A stretch of DNA of 64,000 nucleotides, from NCBI GenBank assembly GCA_008694505.1, contig VZDJ01007749.1, positions 3,810,941-3,874,940 on the forward strand. The letters run 5' to 3'. Under the pieces are notes generated by a model that saw only the letters and a list, made by a program, of their open reading frames with translations, was not told the DNA's origin and searched no databases. This DNA is from Cyanoderma ruficeps. Its lineage: Eukaryota > Chordata > Aves > Passeriformes > Timaliidae. Below are positions 1-13,900 of this stretch, one piece after another. Numbering within the stretch: position 1 is the first letter of the stretch; every line of letters starts with the position of its first letter. The position numbers and the translations under genes were made by a program.

Positions 1-1379
1 CTGACAGGCCCCAAAAGCAAGGGAGATCCAGATGCCTGGTGTGCCCACAGCTGGTCCCAGCTCCCTGTGGCTGCAAAATATGGGGGGTCTCCTCCCTGTG
101 GGGTGGGGAGAAGGGCTGTCAGGAGCCCAAAGGAATGGTGAACTTGTGCCTTTCCACTGCAATGTGAGGGCAGGTAGCTGCAAGGACTGAGTTTATCCCA
201 GCCCCACCAGAATTTATACAGACAAACAATAATAGTTTACAGGGGGTTATTGAGATGGAAAAGTGGCAAACTGGATTATCGCCTGTGCAATTTCATATTC
301 CTCCTCCAAGACACAATTTAAATAATCCTTTCTCTTAATTTATTTTTAATCTCTGTAGCACAGACCCTGAAGGAGGATGTTGCCAGAGCATGGCTGTGGT
401 CAGCTGAGTGTGAGGAGGTAGGTGTCCATGGGGCAATTTGGGTGCCATCCCAACCCCCCGATAGAGAAGATTTGAAGGGAGGGATGGATCATGCAGGGAT
501 ATTGGTGCAGCTCTCTGTTCAGGGCAAACCTCAGTCTGATCTGTCCTTAAATGCCCAGACTTTCAGAAGTGTTTGGACTCAATGTGTGACGCTTGTGTTT
601 TGTTTGGGATTAGCTCCCGGCTGGTTTCTCCAGCCACTGACTTTACTACAGTGTCTCCTGGGGGAAACACCTTGCATTTTGGGAGAGATCATGCAAAGAG
701 GGAGTCCCTTTCATCCCCATTGGATGTGAAACATTCCCATGAACCCAGTGATGGGAGATCAGGAGTCACACCTGAGAGAGGTGACCGGAGAAAATGTGGT
801 CATTGATGGTTGTTTGGGGCCAGGAGTCTGCTTTCTGGAACAGGCCAGAGCTGGGCCTGCAGCAAATTTACAGCTTGACAAGGATGCTTAGGGGTCCCTG
901 CTGGGGCACACTTCACCCTGAGACAGGCACCAGCTGACATGCAAAAGAGCTGGGTTTCCCCTCCCAGCTTTCACAAAGGCTGGTGCTGGGCTCTGTAATT
1001 GCACCTAGTTTTAGTACAGCTCCTGTCTCAACTAAGTATCCTCAGGCATCACTAATTAAAATGAATTTACTGAGGTGACAAGTGTCCCTCTCTTCTCAGC
1101 CACAGATGTTATGACTGCAGCTCAGGCTCCAGCACAGCCTGTTTGGACCTGCTGCAGGACCCTCAGGCTTCCCTGGCTCAGGAGTACTGCCTGGGTGCCT
1201 GTCCCAGTGTACAAACCAAGGGGCAGACCAGGGATTAACCCAGCATGGTTTTTATTTCTGCAAGTAACTCAGATGGCCACAGATCAGTCTGTAGATCCTT
1301 TGTCCTCCTCTCCGTGCCCAGTGGGGAGAGTTAATAATAGATGCTGGATGCTGCAGGAAGATGCAGAATTTAAATGAAT

Positions 1380-1690
1380 TCCCCTTCCTTCTCAGTAATA
1401 AAAATGTTTCTCCCCTAAGAGTCCCTTGATTAATTGATCCAGCAATTGACAAATCAAGGATGGGAACGCATAAAATCCAATAGAAAGGGATGAAAATAGC
1501 ATTATGTACCATCTGATGCAGTCAGCGAAGTCACGCAACCAAATGACGGCAGAAAAATGGGGCCTTGGGCTGGAGGAGCCTTCATTAAGATGTGGCGTGG
1601 GTATTATTGAGTAAAAGAACATTGATTCTGTTTGAAAGATTTGGCCATCCATATTAAATATAATCTCCATAATGTAATCCCGGGAGTTGC
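1380..1690. promoter_or_regulatory. Candidate conserved noncoding element
   Basis: Complex, repeat-free AT-rich sequence with an inverted pair of TCF/LEF-like sites (CCTTGATT at 1424-1431, AATCAAGG at 1452-1459) and several TAAT cores. Called on appearance only. Confidence 0.2.
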
Positions 1691-3891
1691 TTTAAATGCC
1701 AGCGTCACTTGGCTACATCTGCTTGCTGGGGCTGCTGCTCCGAAATGAAGATGAGAACTTCATTCTCCGTCACCCATTGTGCCCCTCTGGCAGCTTGGTA
1801 GCCTTGTGCCCATCCAGGGCAGCATCAGCATATGGGATCCCCACAGGGAATATGGGTGTGCCAGAAAGGCCCGTGCATCTAAAGCGTGTGTGACTGTAAC
1901 AAAACAAGCCATTTACTGAGGCAGAATCAGCCAACACACAGGATATTTCAAAGACAAAAATCGCTTTAAACTCTGGGCTTTCATGTGACACTTGAACACC
2001 TGGCTAAACTCTCGGCAGCAATTAACCCACGTAGCTCTAATCAAAGTCCTTGGAAGCTGAACCCCCTATCCCACGTCCAATATGACAAAATGACAAATTC
2101 TGATAGGGTTGTTTTTGGTTTTTTTTCTGTCTCACAGATGTCCAAATCCAACAACAGCAATGCCCTCTCAGGGCTGCCATAGGTGTGTGTGGGCTCACTC
2201 GAGAGAGGTGGCACTTGCTGATGTCCCCATAGCTCATCAGAGAAGCACATGCTACAAGGCTGTGGAAAAGCACCATGGAACTCACAGCCCTGCAGCACAG
2301 CTGATACCAGGGTCCTCCCCTGGGTGAGTGTTTCCACCAAAAAATGGTGCACAGTACCACTGGTCCCAGCTAGGAGCATGAGCACAATCCCAAAGAGCCA
2401 TGAATCTCACATATCCCAAACCCCAGAGTAGCTGGGGGTAGCATTCCTTGAGCCACAGTGTGGGAAGGAGGCGAGGAGGAGGATCTCTGATGGGGAAGTG
2501 AAGCCAAAACCCAGCAATGATTCTAGGAATCCTCTTTGCTGGCTGCCAGTGGCATCTGCAGTCAGAAATCCAGCCTAGCACATGCAAAAGACTCTTGCTG
2601 TCAGAGACAGAGAAGATTCTATGACAGAAGGGATCATGGGCTAGAAAGTAGTTGAGAAAGCATTAGTAGGACCAAGAGAAGATTGAAGACTTTGGATGCA
2701 GTTGTCCCTGCCTCCCACAGGTCCAGTGGGCACAGAGAAGGCAGTGGTGTGAAGAGCAGGTGCCTGAGCACATGGGCTACATGCCTCTGCTAAAGGAGCT
2801 CAACAAAAGGCATCAAAACAACTTCCTTGAGAGTCAGAATTGTCCAGACACAGCTGAAGTCACCAAGCCACTTGGCTGAAATGGAGTCGATTTTCTCCTT
2901 CAAACTGCAGCATATAAACCTTTTTATAGTCATGCACCAGCAGAGGTATTTTTATTCCCTGCCAGCTGTTGAAAGCTGTTTCTGTGACTCCCTCTCCATG
3001 CCCTTGCCCAACATCCCCCAGCCACCATTTCATTGCCTGCTTGAGCACTTGGGACCTGAATGGCAAAGAAACAGAAAGTTATCACTCCACCCTGGCGCTG
3101 CTTTGGGGCCAGGAAGGAATTCTGTATGGGTAGGAGGCAGCAGGAGATGGGGAGGGGGCAGTGGCAGCAGTCACGTGTGGCAGGGCTCTCCCCATGTCCC
3201 TCCAACAGGACCTCTGCTCTGTGCATCACTTGTGGTTGTGGGGCCACAGCAACAATGAGCTGGGCCTTCCTGTGGTGAGAAAAATAGCAGGGTCCTAGGG
3301 AAAAGCTGGCACCCTGACAGAAGAGGACCCTTTGGAGGCCCAGAAAATGTCTCTGGTGCCAAGCTCCTCAACACCACCTGGCTGGAGATTGTAGGGTTTG
3401 TGAGTAAGAACCCTTGTGGGTTTTGCCCTAATTCTTCTTCTCCCAAGACCCCCTTTTCAGGTAATGGGCTGTGCAAACTTTTGTTCTGACCAACTTCTAC
3501 CTGGCCTGGTGTGGGAACAAAACAATCCTTCCCATAGATCCATTGACTATTTTTCCATCTCTGTTGCGACTGTGAAACAACAAATGAGATAAAATCCCTC
3601 TCAAGATCACCCTGTGCAAAGCCCATGATGTCCTAAGGTAGCTCTGAACGAACTGGGGCTTTCCCCCATGTCTTTCCTTACAGTAACTGCAAAGAAGGAA
3701 CAGCATTTCCTTTCCTTTCCCTATGGAAAAGGACAGGGTCACCTGCCTGTGACCTGTGTCACCACAACTGTGACTCTATGGATCAAATTTAGAGTTGGAC
3801 ATTTGGGGCACAAATGAGGCACAAACTCTTGCCTCCCCTCTCAATTAGTCCCATGGGGTGTCCAAGGGAAATACAAACACAACCTCCCTTT

Positions 3892-3947
3892 GGAAAAAAA
3901 AAAAAGAGGAGAAGAAGAAGGAGAAAATGGAAAGAAAATAGATTTGT
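3892..3947. repeat. Purine-only tract
   Basis: An A run followed by GA-rich sequence (GAGGAGAAGAAGAAGGAGAA), almost entirely purine for more than 50 nt. Confidence 0.8.
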
Positions 3948-5699
3948 GTTGGTTGGGTGAGTCCGGTCATTTTGAAAAGCTGCAGAGCACAAAGGTGAAA
4001 ACATACATGGAAAGCAAAATACAGGAGTTTTTGTGTGGTGCCAGCAATTTTCCTTCCCTTCACTGAGAAAGGAGCTGCCTGAATGTGTGGTGGTACAATC
4101 TGCTCTTTCAAATGGCTGAGTCAAATACCAGCTAAATTACAAAGAGTTGTACAGAGACATGAAGGACACATAATGACAATATTTTGTCATTCCTCCCTCA
4201 GATGGATGTGGAAAATGTGAAGGAGAAAAAATAATTACGTTATGGTTCAGATAGGATTTTGATAGCAGTTATTAAATGAAATGTAAAGGTTATTTTCAAA
4301 CCCAAACCCTGGATGCTGCTCCAAGCAGGAACAGACTGGCAAATGATCTGAATTTTTCCATTTTCTTGATATTGTTCCTATGGATGTGTTTACCACATAG
4401 TCTGGCATCACAAACGTAAATTTAAAAAAGGGAAGGAAAAGAACAAGCCTTTTTCTGGGTACCCAGGCAAAACACATACTGACAGAGCAAGGGCTGGATT
4501 TGATATATCAGCGCCAGGACACCTTGCTCTGGGATAAGAGAGAGTAGCAATGAGCAAGGTTGGGATTCAGACTTTATGAAACAGAGTATTCTGTTTCCGG
4601 TCTCAGTGCTTCAGCTCTTCAACCCTGAGTACAAGCTGCAGCAGATACTTGGTATTCAGAGAAGGAAATATGCCTGGCATTGTCCAAACCTGGCTAAAAA
4701 GCCTCTGTATTGATGCCTGTTGACTTTGATGAGTTGGTCTCGGGCACAGGCAGCCTGAACAGGCAGGCAGGCAGGAGGCTGGCAGGGCTTCTGGAGACAT
4801 CCAGGCAGCCTGCACACCTGAATTCGCAGGAAGCTCCTACGTGTTCAGTTTCTGGTTTTCAATCTGGCCAAGTTTCCATTGGATTCAGCTGTTCCTAGGT
4901 CTTGTCTGAGAAGAGGAAAGAAAAAGGGCTTCTTGTTGCTCAAACCAGAAAAGTCAGTCTTGAAATCAGGACACCAGCCCTAGTGAATGATCAACATTGC
5001 AGAGAGGAACCATCAGCCCAACCACCTCAGGGGTGACCTTCTCCCTTGTATCCCAGGGTGCAGGGAGCACTTCCCACCGTGTTCAACACCAGCTGCCCCT
5101 TCTTCCATCACACTGGGCTGCAATCTTATTTTTGAACAGCTCCTCAGAGTGACTTGTTTCAGATCCTTCTTTCTAGCTGTGTCTTTATCTAGGACTTCTC
5201 CCTCTCTGCCGTTGTGTTTTATCTGTCAGGGCTGGTCCCATGTCACCTGTGAATAACGCACCTGACAGCTTGAGGTCATCTGTCATTTCATCTGCCTGGT
5301 GGTCAAAAACCAGTTGTGATCCCTCCAGTGTTTTTGGGGCCAGAACCTACTACTGCACCTGCCTGGCAAGATTTTCCTCTCTAAAACCGTTCCATAATCT
5401 GCAGTGCTCGGGGCACTGATGCTGGTTTTTGCAAACAAGCAGTGGTTCCCATGGCAGAAGGCGAGTGTGGAGCGGGGCAGTAAAGGTGACTGATGGCCAC
5501 AGTGGTTATTTTCCATAGTGGAGCGGAGACTGTGTTCAGCACCATCCCTTTCCTCTTGCTGCAATGTGGTTGTTGGTGTTGGCTGTTGCTGATCTGTGGG
5601 TTCAATACTGAGGCCTGATTAACAATGTGCCTGTTTTTCTTTTCTTCTCTTCAAAGCCTTTTCTTCTCTTCCCATTTCCGAGGAGCTCAACACTACAGG

Positions 5700-5755
5700 A
5701 CCATAGAATCATGGAATGGTTTGGCTTGGGAGTGTCCTTGAAGATCCCCAGCTGA
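5700..5755 (-). mobile_element. CR1 3'-end remnant
   Basis: CCATAGAATCATGGAATGGT, TTGGCTTGGG and CCTTGAAGATC are the complement of a CR1 3' terminus. Only about 55 bp remain. Confidence 0.65.
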
Positions 5756-8700
5756 ATCTAGACAGTGACACCAAGCTGAGGTTACCTACACCAATTCCTA
5801 CTTGCTCATCCATCCTGGGTAAGTGAGGCATCCTGTGGCATTCCAGTTGTCTTTAACATTGTCACCATATTATTTTTGGTGCTATTCACCGTGAGCATCA
5901 TGCACAGTAGTAGTCATACGATTGCTGTGAGAGCCTGGGAAGCAGCATGTGCTGGCAGTGACACACCAGCAGCTCTCTCCTTTCCCAGATGGGGTATTTA
6001 GGTGTTTACCCTCCCTTACAAGCCTCCCCTGGCTGCTGCCATTCCCCGGCAGTGGTGAGGGTGGAAGGATGCTGCCGCCTCCCCCAGAGTGGGCTGCCCA
6101 TCTGTACGCTGTGCGTGGCTGTCACAGATATCAGACATGGCATCATCAGAGGAAAATGCTGAACCACAAAGTACTGAGAGGAAAAGGTTAAAGACCTCTC
6201 CCAGCAGCCCGGCGTCCCGTGCCCGAGTGAGAGGCTCTGACTGCAGCGCCCCCGCCCACCGCGCTGCCGAGCTCCTGCTTGATCCCACATTTTTCTGTCC
6301 CGGAATGTGCGCAGGGAGCACTGGCTGCACTCCTCGGAACTGTGCACTGAATGATGATGAAGTGGCATCGTCATGGCAACACGTGCAGATTTCCTGGTTG
6401 CCTAGCAACCTGATGCAGGCTGATGTAAGCCGTGTGCTGGCTTCCTCTGCTGGCTGCACTCCTCCGATGTGTCTGAGAGATTTGTGGTGGCTTTAGTTGG
6501 AGTTTTTCATGGGTTGGACGTGCCATGACATCAGAATGATGAGGATGTTGTTTTGTGTGTGCACAGTGGGGAAGGGATAGAGATTATCTCCTCCGAGAGC
6601 CCTCAGCCCGGGTGCTGTCTTGCTCAGGGGCACTAATGTGCACAGGTTGTTTTCAGAGGCTTGACAGTACTTAATCTTGTACTTACTGTAACTGCTTTGT
6701 GTAATACAGACTTGAGGAAACACAAAGATACCTCTAAGTGATTTTGTCTCAAGCTAGCCCTCTTGGTTTTTGCATTAGTCTTGTCAAAGGTACAGTATTT
6801 TTGGACATGAAGCAGCTGTAAACAGGTCTGATTTTTTTCACAGCATGACAACACATCAGAGCTGTAAGGGAAAGCTGTAGACTTGATTTTTGTGCAGACC
6901 AGGTACCTGCAGAGCTGACTGACCTATTAGCTGTTTCATGGGTCATCTGCAGTACAGCAAGACTAAATCTTTGTTCACAGTCACACTACATCTCTGTACG
7001 CAATGTGAAATGGCAAAAGCCTGCAACATCCTTCTGGCTTAAGGGTGTGTTTCTTTATATGAAGCAGAAAAATATCTTTACAGTGATGGGTGTGGCTCTG
7101 CTGATGTCCAAATCAGGATCTACAGATGCCAGAGGTGTCTGCTAAACGAGTCTCAGTCCAGTGACAGTGAGGACCCAGGTAAGATGCAGGGTATAGCTCA
7201 TTAGAAGTTCATGTTGCATTGGTCTTCTACTCACTTTGGGAAATCTGGTTCTCAGCCTTGGAAAGCAAATTATCACTTTGATAGTCAGCAGCCTTAGTGG
7301 AAGGTGTTAATTCAATCAGCACAAAGTGCTTGGACTTTTGGACAACTCTGCTCTGCTGCAGATCACGGGGAGGCGGTTCCTGTGAGCCACAGCACAAAGC
7401 AAACAGGGAAATGTGCTTGGAGAGGAGTGTCCAAGGGCCCTACTCCAGTCAACACATGTGCAGATTAGGCAGAACAGGCCTTGTAGGAAAAGCAAAGCTC
7501 CCCAGACTCCTCCATTGCCCTGGTAAGGGTGAGAAAGGATCCCAGGCTGAAATTGGGAGCTTGGTCTCTGGCATCTCTTCTAAGGTTATGGTGGGTTCTC
7601 AGTGTGTGGACCCCTGTGGTGAATGTCAGCTGGAATCTCACTTGGGAATAAAGAGCAATAGTACAAAGCAGGGGAAGCTGAATTACAGCTGGGGAATCAA
7701 CATCGTTCAGCAAGTCCTTTCAGATCTACTGGACCATCCATTTCTGCCTGCTTAGCCCTTTGTTTGTCCCACACAGATCAGTGGAAATGATGAAATACTT
7801 CTGGTGATGCTCCATATGGCCCAAGGAGAGAAAGGAAGCCTGGAAGAGGGAAGGGGCAGCAAGCGTTTAATGGGCCAGAATCTGCATTACCAGGGTAACA
7901 GAGAGGGAGAGGGCAGTCCTGGGGGAGGCCAGGACCACCTCAGTCAGCCACTCGCCCTTGCTGAGAGAAGGATGGAGATGAGGGCCTCCTGCTTATAGAG
8001 TGGTGCTTGTATCCCCTTGTGCTCCATGTGATAACAAGAGTGGGCACTCAGCAAATTATGCCATCCATGCCATCATTCATGAGCAGACAATGCCCTCAGT
8101 GGTTTGGGAGAGGTGGAGTATAAAGGAATAAAGTCCCCTGGCTCAGCCAGGAAATCCATGCATGTCCCAGTAATTCCAAAATCTAAGAAGGGCCAATCAT
8201 GATAAATAAATAAGTAAATAACATAATAAATAATAAACAAAAAATTTTGCTGCCAGGTTTCATCAATATGGCACTGCCAGTTCTGCAATGAAGTGTTTCA
8301 GAAGAGCCAGAAGAGATTTGTTTCCCAGGTTTCTCATCACTGGGTCCAGGAGATGCAGATGAAGGAATCGGTAAGGAGATTGAGCTGAAGGCTTTAATCA
8401 TCCCAAAGACAGATGGAATGGCTGTATAGATCACTTCTCAAACATGCAGGGTGTTTTCTAGAGACAGCAGTCTCCAAACAGCTCTTCCACATGATCGATG
8501 GTAGTAAAAAGGAATCTGTCACTGTTTGGTTTCAGGCTTTTCACTCAAAACCATGTTTTATACTGTTTGCTCACAGAAGGAAAAAAAATGCTTCAACAAA
8601 GACTTTATTTATTTGCCAGTAAATTGTACAGAACCTGAAAAATGAGCATTCCAAATTGGTGGTGCTTTTCCCCAGGTGTCCTAGGTCACCTGGACGTGAG

Positions 8701-10762
8701 TTCCCAAGGGCTGATGCCAGACAGGCAGTCAGCCCTAGTGGTCAAACAGTCAACTCTTACCCTGAAGCAGCCCTTCTGCTTTTTTGACATTTTTCAGGGA
8801 TTATCATCAGACAGAGATTTCCTCCTGTGAAGCCTGTGTTTCTGGAGCAAAAATCAGAAGAGTCTTTCTAGATGCCTGCTTGTCAGGTGCTGTGGAAGTG
8901 CCAAACTAAACAAAATTACTGTTGTCTTTTGAGACACATGCCTAGGAGAGGCTGTGGCAGGCTTTTAAAAAGCCTCTTCAGTGTCATAGACCTTGATAGC
9001 ACAGTTCTTCTCCTTTTATCCCTTACCCATCACCTCTCTTTCCAATAACTCATAAATGGAGAATCTCTTCTTCACTTTTTAAAAAATTTGTTCTCTTTTC
9101 CTTTTGGATATTGGAAACACTGCATTTATTATTTCTTTCCCATCCTGTCCTGTCCCATTTGGTCAAGTATTTTCTTTGAAGGGATACACCTGGGGCAGTA
9201 CCTGCAGCTTCACTCACACAGCTGCCCCTGGCCCGAGGCTGTATGGCTCAGGTCGGGACACTCGGATTGCTCATGTGGGAGCATTTTCTCCCCAGTGCAA
9301 TATTTTTGGCTAAAAATCGACTTCTTTGTTGCCAAAGAGGTGGCATTTCTGTGAGAAAAGCAGCTTTTCCATCAAAGCTCTCAAACACCCGGAAACAGTG
9401 TGGTAGAGACATGATAGATTTGTTATCCCTTGGGAAGCTGTGCCCGAATGGCACCTCTCTGGCCAAACCTGCATCCATCTGGCAGTGGGTGGTCTACCCC
9501 TGCAGCCTTCCTTGCTTCCATGCAGCCTTGGCCCCCAGCAGGTCTCCAACATGAGGCCACCAGGAAGGGTTTGGGTCCTGCCAGCCCCCCTTGACTTCTC
9601 CTCTGCCTCCCACCATGGGCCTGCTACAACCACAGGGTTTGAGGAACATTTGTGGTAAGAAGAGGGATGAAGGTCAGTTTTACCAGAGCCATCATGAGGA
9701 AGAGCTTAACCTCTGGCTAACAGTGCCAAGGTAGTGCAGGCATTGCACCAGCAAGGACTGGAAACATAAACTGGCCTGCAAACTGGCTTGATGCCAGTCA
9801 CCACTACTGAACCAATTCTTGCAGGCTACAAGCACAAAAGCTCTGTATGAAGCTTGGAGAATTTTAGTATTTTTAATATTCTGCAAACATAAAAGACTCC
9901 TTAGGTGGGCAAATACCACCTCATCCTCAGGCATAGAACCTGCCCTGGGGGGTGTATCACAAAACCGCTGGAAGCCGCAAGGAGGTGAGAAAGCTTGACT
10001 TGTTTACAGCCCCTCTTCTGCTGGCTGTTGTGTTTGGGTGAATGGTTTATTATCTTCTGCCTAATTGCTTTGCTTCCCAGCCCATTCACAGAAAATCTGG
10101 GAGCAGCACCAGTCTGCCTTCCTCCCGGGAGTGGAAATAACAGTGCTGGCAGATGACATTGCAGGGGGTTTTTTGAGGGAAGGAAAAAATTGTTCCTTTT
10201 ATTTTTTGTTTATGGAAGACTGAGAAAAGTCTCTCTGTTTGCAGATTGATCTGTTTGCTTTAGTTTTGTCCCATTTGATTGATTTCCTGGAAATCAGACA
10301 CAACTATCTTTGTGGAGGAGACCTCTTCCATGCACTGGGCATCAAGCTTGTTCAAGAAAAGAGGGAATGCAATCTGGGATAATGGCAGGCAGAGGCTGCT
10401 CTTTCCTCTGCACTGCTGAGCCACCAGCCCTCACCATCTGTGCTGGACATGGCATTGCCCATGGGGGTGACTACAGCTCCTTGGTTGTACTTCTTCCCAT
10501 TTCCCTCTTGGGAAGGGCAACACATCCTAGAGAGAGCCCTGTAGATGTTGTCTGACTCCTGCACACAGTGGCTGAGCTGAGGGGATTAAGGATATCTGTG
10601 CCTGTTTCCAGCTACCCCACAATTTGGGGTTGTAGAAGACATTTGAATTCTCCATTTCTATTTCTTTTTTTTCTCATAAATACAACATGGGCATTATTCT
10701 GGCACTTGGAAGGGAGACACTGCCATTGCTGTTGCTGTTATTATTGATATTGGTATTACTGC
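5756..10762. other. Intergenic, no gene recognised
   Basis: No coding exon with both splice sites and family similarity was found. The X-box pair is the only motif singled out. Confidence 0.6.
6367..6409. promoter_or_regulatory. Candidate RFX X-box pair
   Basis: GTTGCCTAGCAAC at 6397-6409 fits the RFX X-box consensus GTNRCC-N-RGYAAC exactly with a 1-nt spacer. A second, imperfect site, ATCGTCATGGCAAC, lies at 6367-6380. Both sit in a locally GC-rich block (about 6030-6420). RFX factors control ciliary genes and other targets. No gene start is visible nearby, so the role is unknown. Confidence 0.5.
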
Positions 10763-10960
10763 TTGAACGCCTCCAGGGATGGGGCATCCACAGCTTCTAT
10801 GGGTAGCCTGTTGCAGTGCCTCACCTTCCTCAGAGTGAGGAATTTCTTCCTAATATCTAACCTAAACCTACCCTCTTTCAGTTGACTTTCCTCCTTCTCC
10901 TGTCTCTACATAGCCTTGTAAAAAATCCCTCTCCAGCTTTCCTGTATGGCCCCTTGGCCA
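10763..10960 (-). mobile_element. CR1 LINE fragment, reverse orientation
   Basis: The plus strand reads GCCTCCAGGGATGGGGCATC, then GAATTTCTTCCTAATATCTA, ACCTAAACCTACCCTCTTTC and AAAATCCCTCTCCAGCTTTC. This is the complement of a CR1 subfamily different from the other copies here. The right boundary fades gradually. Confidence 0.8.
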
Positions 10961-13900
10961 CTTATTTCTGGATCTTCCCAGCTCTGCCTCCCTACCCTGG
11001 GAGACCCTGGGCTGCAAAACCCATCTTTGTCCTGGGCCTGTGGGGGCAGGGGAGGGCAGCAAAAATCTTCTCAGCCTAAGGTCTGGCTGCAGAGCTGAAT
11101 TCAAGGCTCAGGAGCTGTTTCTATCTGTTCTAGAGGAAAAAGAGCAGGTTTTGGTTACTGCTGATAATGTAAGGCAGGATTTCTGCTTTGCACTCAAGCC
11201 TGGATCTTCCTTTTCCTTGCCCCTGAAGCAGCCATGGACATGCAGTCACCTCTGCATTTGGATTTTCCCTGAGCAATCCTGTGTTTCACCAGAAGGCTGA
11301 GATTTTCAGCCCCACAAGCAAAACACGAGCAGGGGTAACCACAGTATGGGAGCCTTGTTCAGAGGTGGCCCCCGGTGTTTCCTGTGCTGCTCTCCCCAGG
11401 GAATGCTGGTGTGAGCTGGGGCTGGCACAGTCTGTGTGGCAGGGTGGGTCTCAGGGCCCCTCCAGCCCCTCGGAGCTGGCTCCTGTCGAGGAGCAAACCC
11501 GGGACAAGCAGCACTGAAGCCATTGAAGCAGAGCAGGTCCATGGGAGCTGCAGCCTTCAGGTAAAACACAGCTGGAGCTGGGAAAACAGGAGGTGATGGA
11601 AACAGCTAAAGGCACTTGGCAGCCTTTTGACTCCCAGCAGAAATGTTCTGTAATGTTCATAGTGAAAGAGAAAGAAATTATGCAGAAATAGGGAAGGAAG
11701 GAAATGGTCTGTGCTGCTGAGCAGTGAGTGTGTCAGGGGGAATGACTGCCTGTGCCTTTTTGGGCAGGTATTGCTGAACTGGTTCCTAAGGATGACCTGT
11801 GATGGGTGTTGGCAAGATCTCCAGGCATTCTTTACTGTTGGGAAAACCTTGCTCATCATCCAGCATTTTGTTACTGTTGGAAAGACCTTTCCATTATTCA
11901 ACCCAACCATTTTTCCCTTCTTTAACCCACACAGCCCTGGTTCAATCCACTTTTCCTCTCAGGTCATTTTGTGAACACCAGTGGTGGTTGTCACTGTGGC
12001 TGCTGGCAGCTGTCCCCTGGGCACCCCTCTGTCCTCCGGAGCCAGGGGCTCTCTCTGAGGTGGCTGTGTGGCAGCTGTCAAGGCTGGACCATGCTGGAGG
12101 GGAGAAGACAAACCAAGAAAAAGAAATAAAAGCCAAAAAACAAGAGTGAGGACAAGTGGTAGCAATTTGCCTCCCAAGTTGCTCATTCCAAGCATGCTTG
12201 AACACTGCCTTTGCATAACGTGTAGGGCTATATTTGTCCGTGAGACAGAAAGGGAGAGAGAGAGAAAATATTTTTCCATTGAGGTCATTCTTGCTCACTT
12301 TTTCCTCTAAGAAAATCAATGTCCTCTCCAGTCTTTTCCATTCCCTTGCCCTCCACCCTGCAGACTCACCCTCCTGAGCAGTGGTGTGCTGGATTGCTCT
12401 TGCTAATGGTGGTCAGGGCCTTTGGCCCTCTAAATCTCACACCTCCATGGAATTTCTTCTTCTTGGCTCTTCCCCTGGCAAGCATCTTCTCCCTCTGCCC
12501 TATTTCAATCTCCCTGCTCTGAATCTCCCTGCTCCTCTACCTTCCCTCCCCTTCAAACTAGAATGGGGAATGGAAAGCCCTTTCCTGGAGCTGGTTCCCA
12601 AGGGTTCCAGACCAGCTGCAAAGGAGAAGCCATGGTGGGAATGACGGGCGATGGTGCCTCTGGAGGGCTCCTAACACTTCAGGGCAGGTGCTGCTCTAGG
12701 CTGGGTCACTGCCTGTAGGAGCTGGGGCAGCTCGCAGGTGCTTTCAGAAGGTGTATTTCCCAAAGGTGCTCATCAGCTTGTCCGAAGGCCACCAGAAAGC
12801 CAAGAGCAGTTCCTTGATCTAAAAAGAAACTTGAAATGCATTTATTTCAAGCAGATCCTTGTTCCTGATCCTGGGATATGCCCTCTTCCCTTGCTCAGGG
12901 CGATGTTCAGCTCAAGGAATGCAAGTTTTTCTCTAACAAATCAATGTCCTTGAAACATCTAATATGTTTTTAGCATAGCTGGGGGAACTTTCCCTGTGAG
13001 AGACAAAAATGATCACAAAATTGTGATTAAACTTGATTTCCTTTTTGGCTTTAAATTAACCTGACAGCTGGAGGATTTTATATCACCCAAGGAAAACTAT
13101 ATGGTAATGTTGACATTTCTTATTCCTTAGGTACCAAACCTTCAAAAATGCAAAGCTGCAGCTGTGCAATTCAAAACGAGGTGCAGCACATTTTCATGCC
13201 TCTGTTAGCTCAGTGTTACTTCTTCTGGAGCAAAGAGATGCCACTGCTCCCCTGACCAAAGCCTTGGGAGCCCCGAGGCAGAGGACAAGCAGCAGCAGGG
13301 AAGTGTTCAGGCTGGGGTCTCTCCTTGCCTGCTTCCCCTGGGCAGTGGAGACACCTCTCACCTGGGACTGGCACAGTTTGGTACCTCAGCAGAGCACAGT
13401 GGGCAACTTCCTTTAGAATTTCAAAGTTTAGATTTGGAAACAGGTGCCAAACAGGAAAGTTGTCCCAGTCTAGCACAGACCAGAGTTAATGTGAAGGTGT
13501 GGTGCTAACTGGTTTGCCTTGCAAAGGACCCAAACTCCCAAGAACTGAAGTCCAGCCCTCACTGTCCTGTCTGGCACTCACATGCAGCTCCTCCCTCCCA
13601 CTTTAACGGATGCCTGAGGTGCCCCTTCCAGCAGAGACAAAGAGCTGGACCCTGACCTCCTGATTCAGTGCCAGAAAAGTGGGTTCAGGGTTTGGTTACT
13701 AATGCCTGTTGGCTAAAACCCTGGGGAGTTGGGCACTGTGCTTCCACTGAGACATCTTCCCTAAAACTGTCATCCCAGCTTTCATGTGTTCAAAGTCTCT
13801 CCTGTTTATTATCTGTTTCCCTTAACCTCTCTGCTGTAGTGCTTCATTTCCAGGGAAGATCAATAAAGGAGTTAAGCTAACTGGGTCTCAGGGCATCTGT

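Larger units (their letters stand above)
1..5699. other. Intergenic, no gene recognised
   Basis: Only short unrelated open frames are present. Apart from the purine tract and the candidate element entered separately, I see nothing here. Confidence 0.6.

Noticed and set aside
6089..6496. 135-codon plus-strand open frame with a polar start
   Set aside because: It overlaps the GC-rich X-box block. There is no family similarity, and the open frame is expected in GC-rich sequence.
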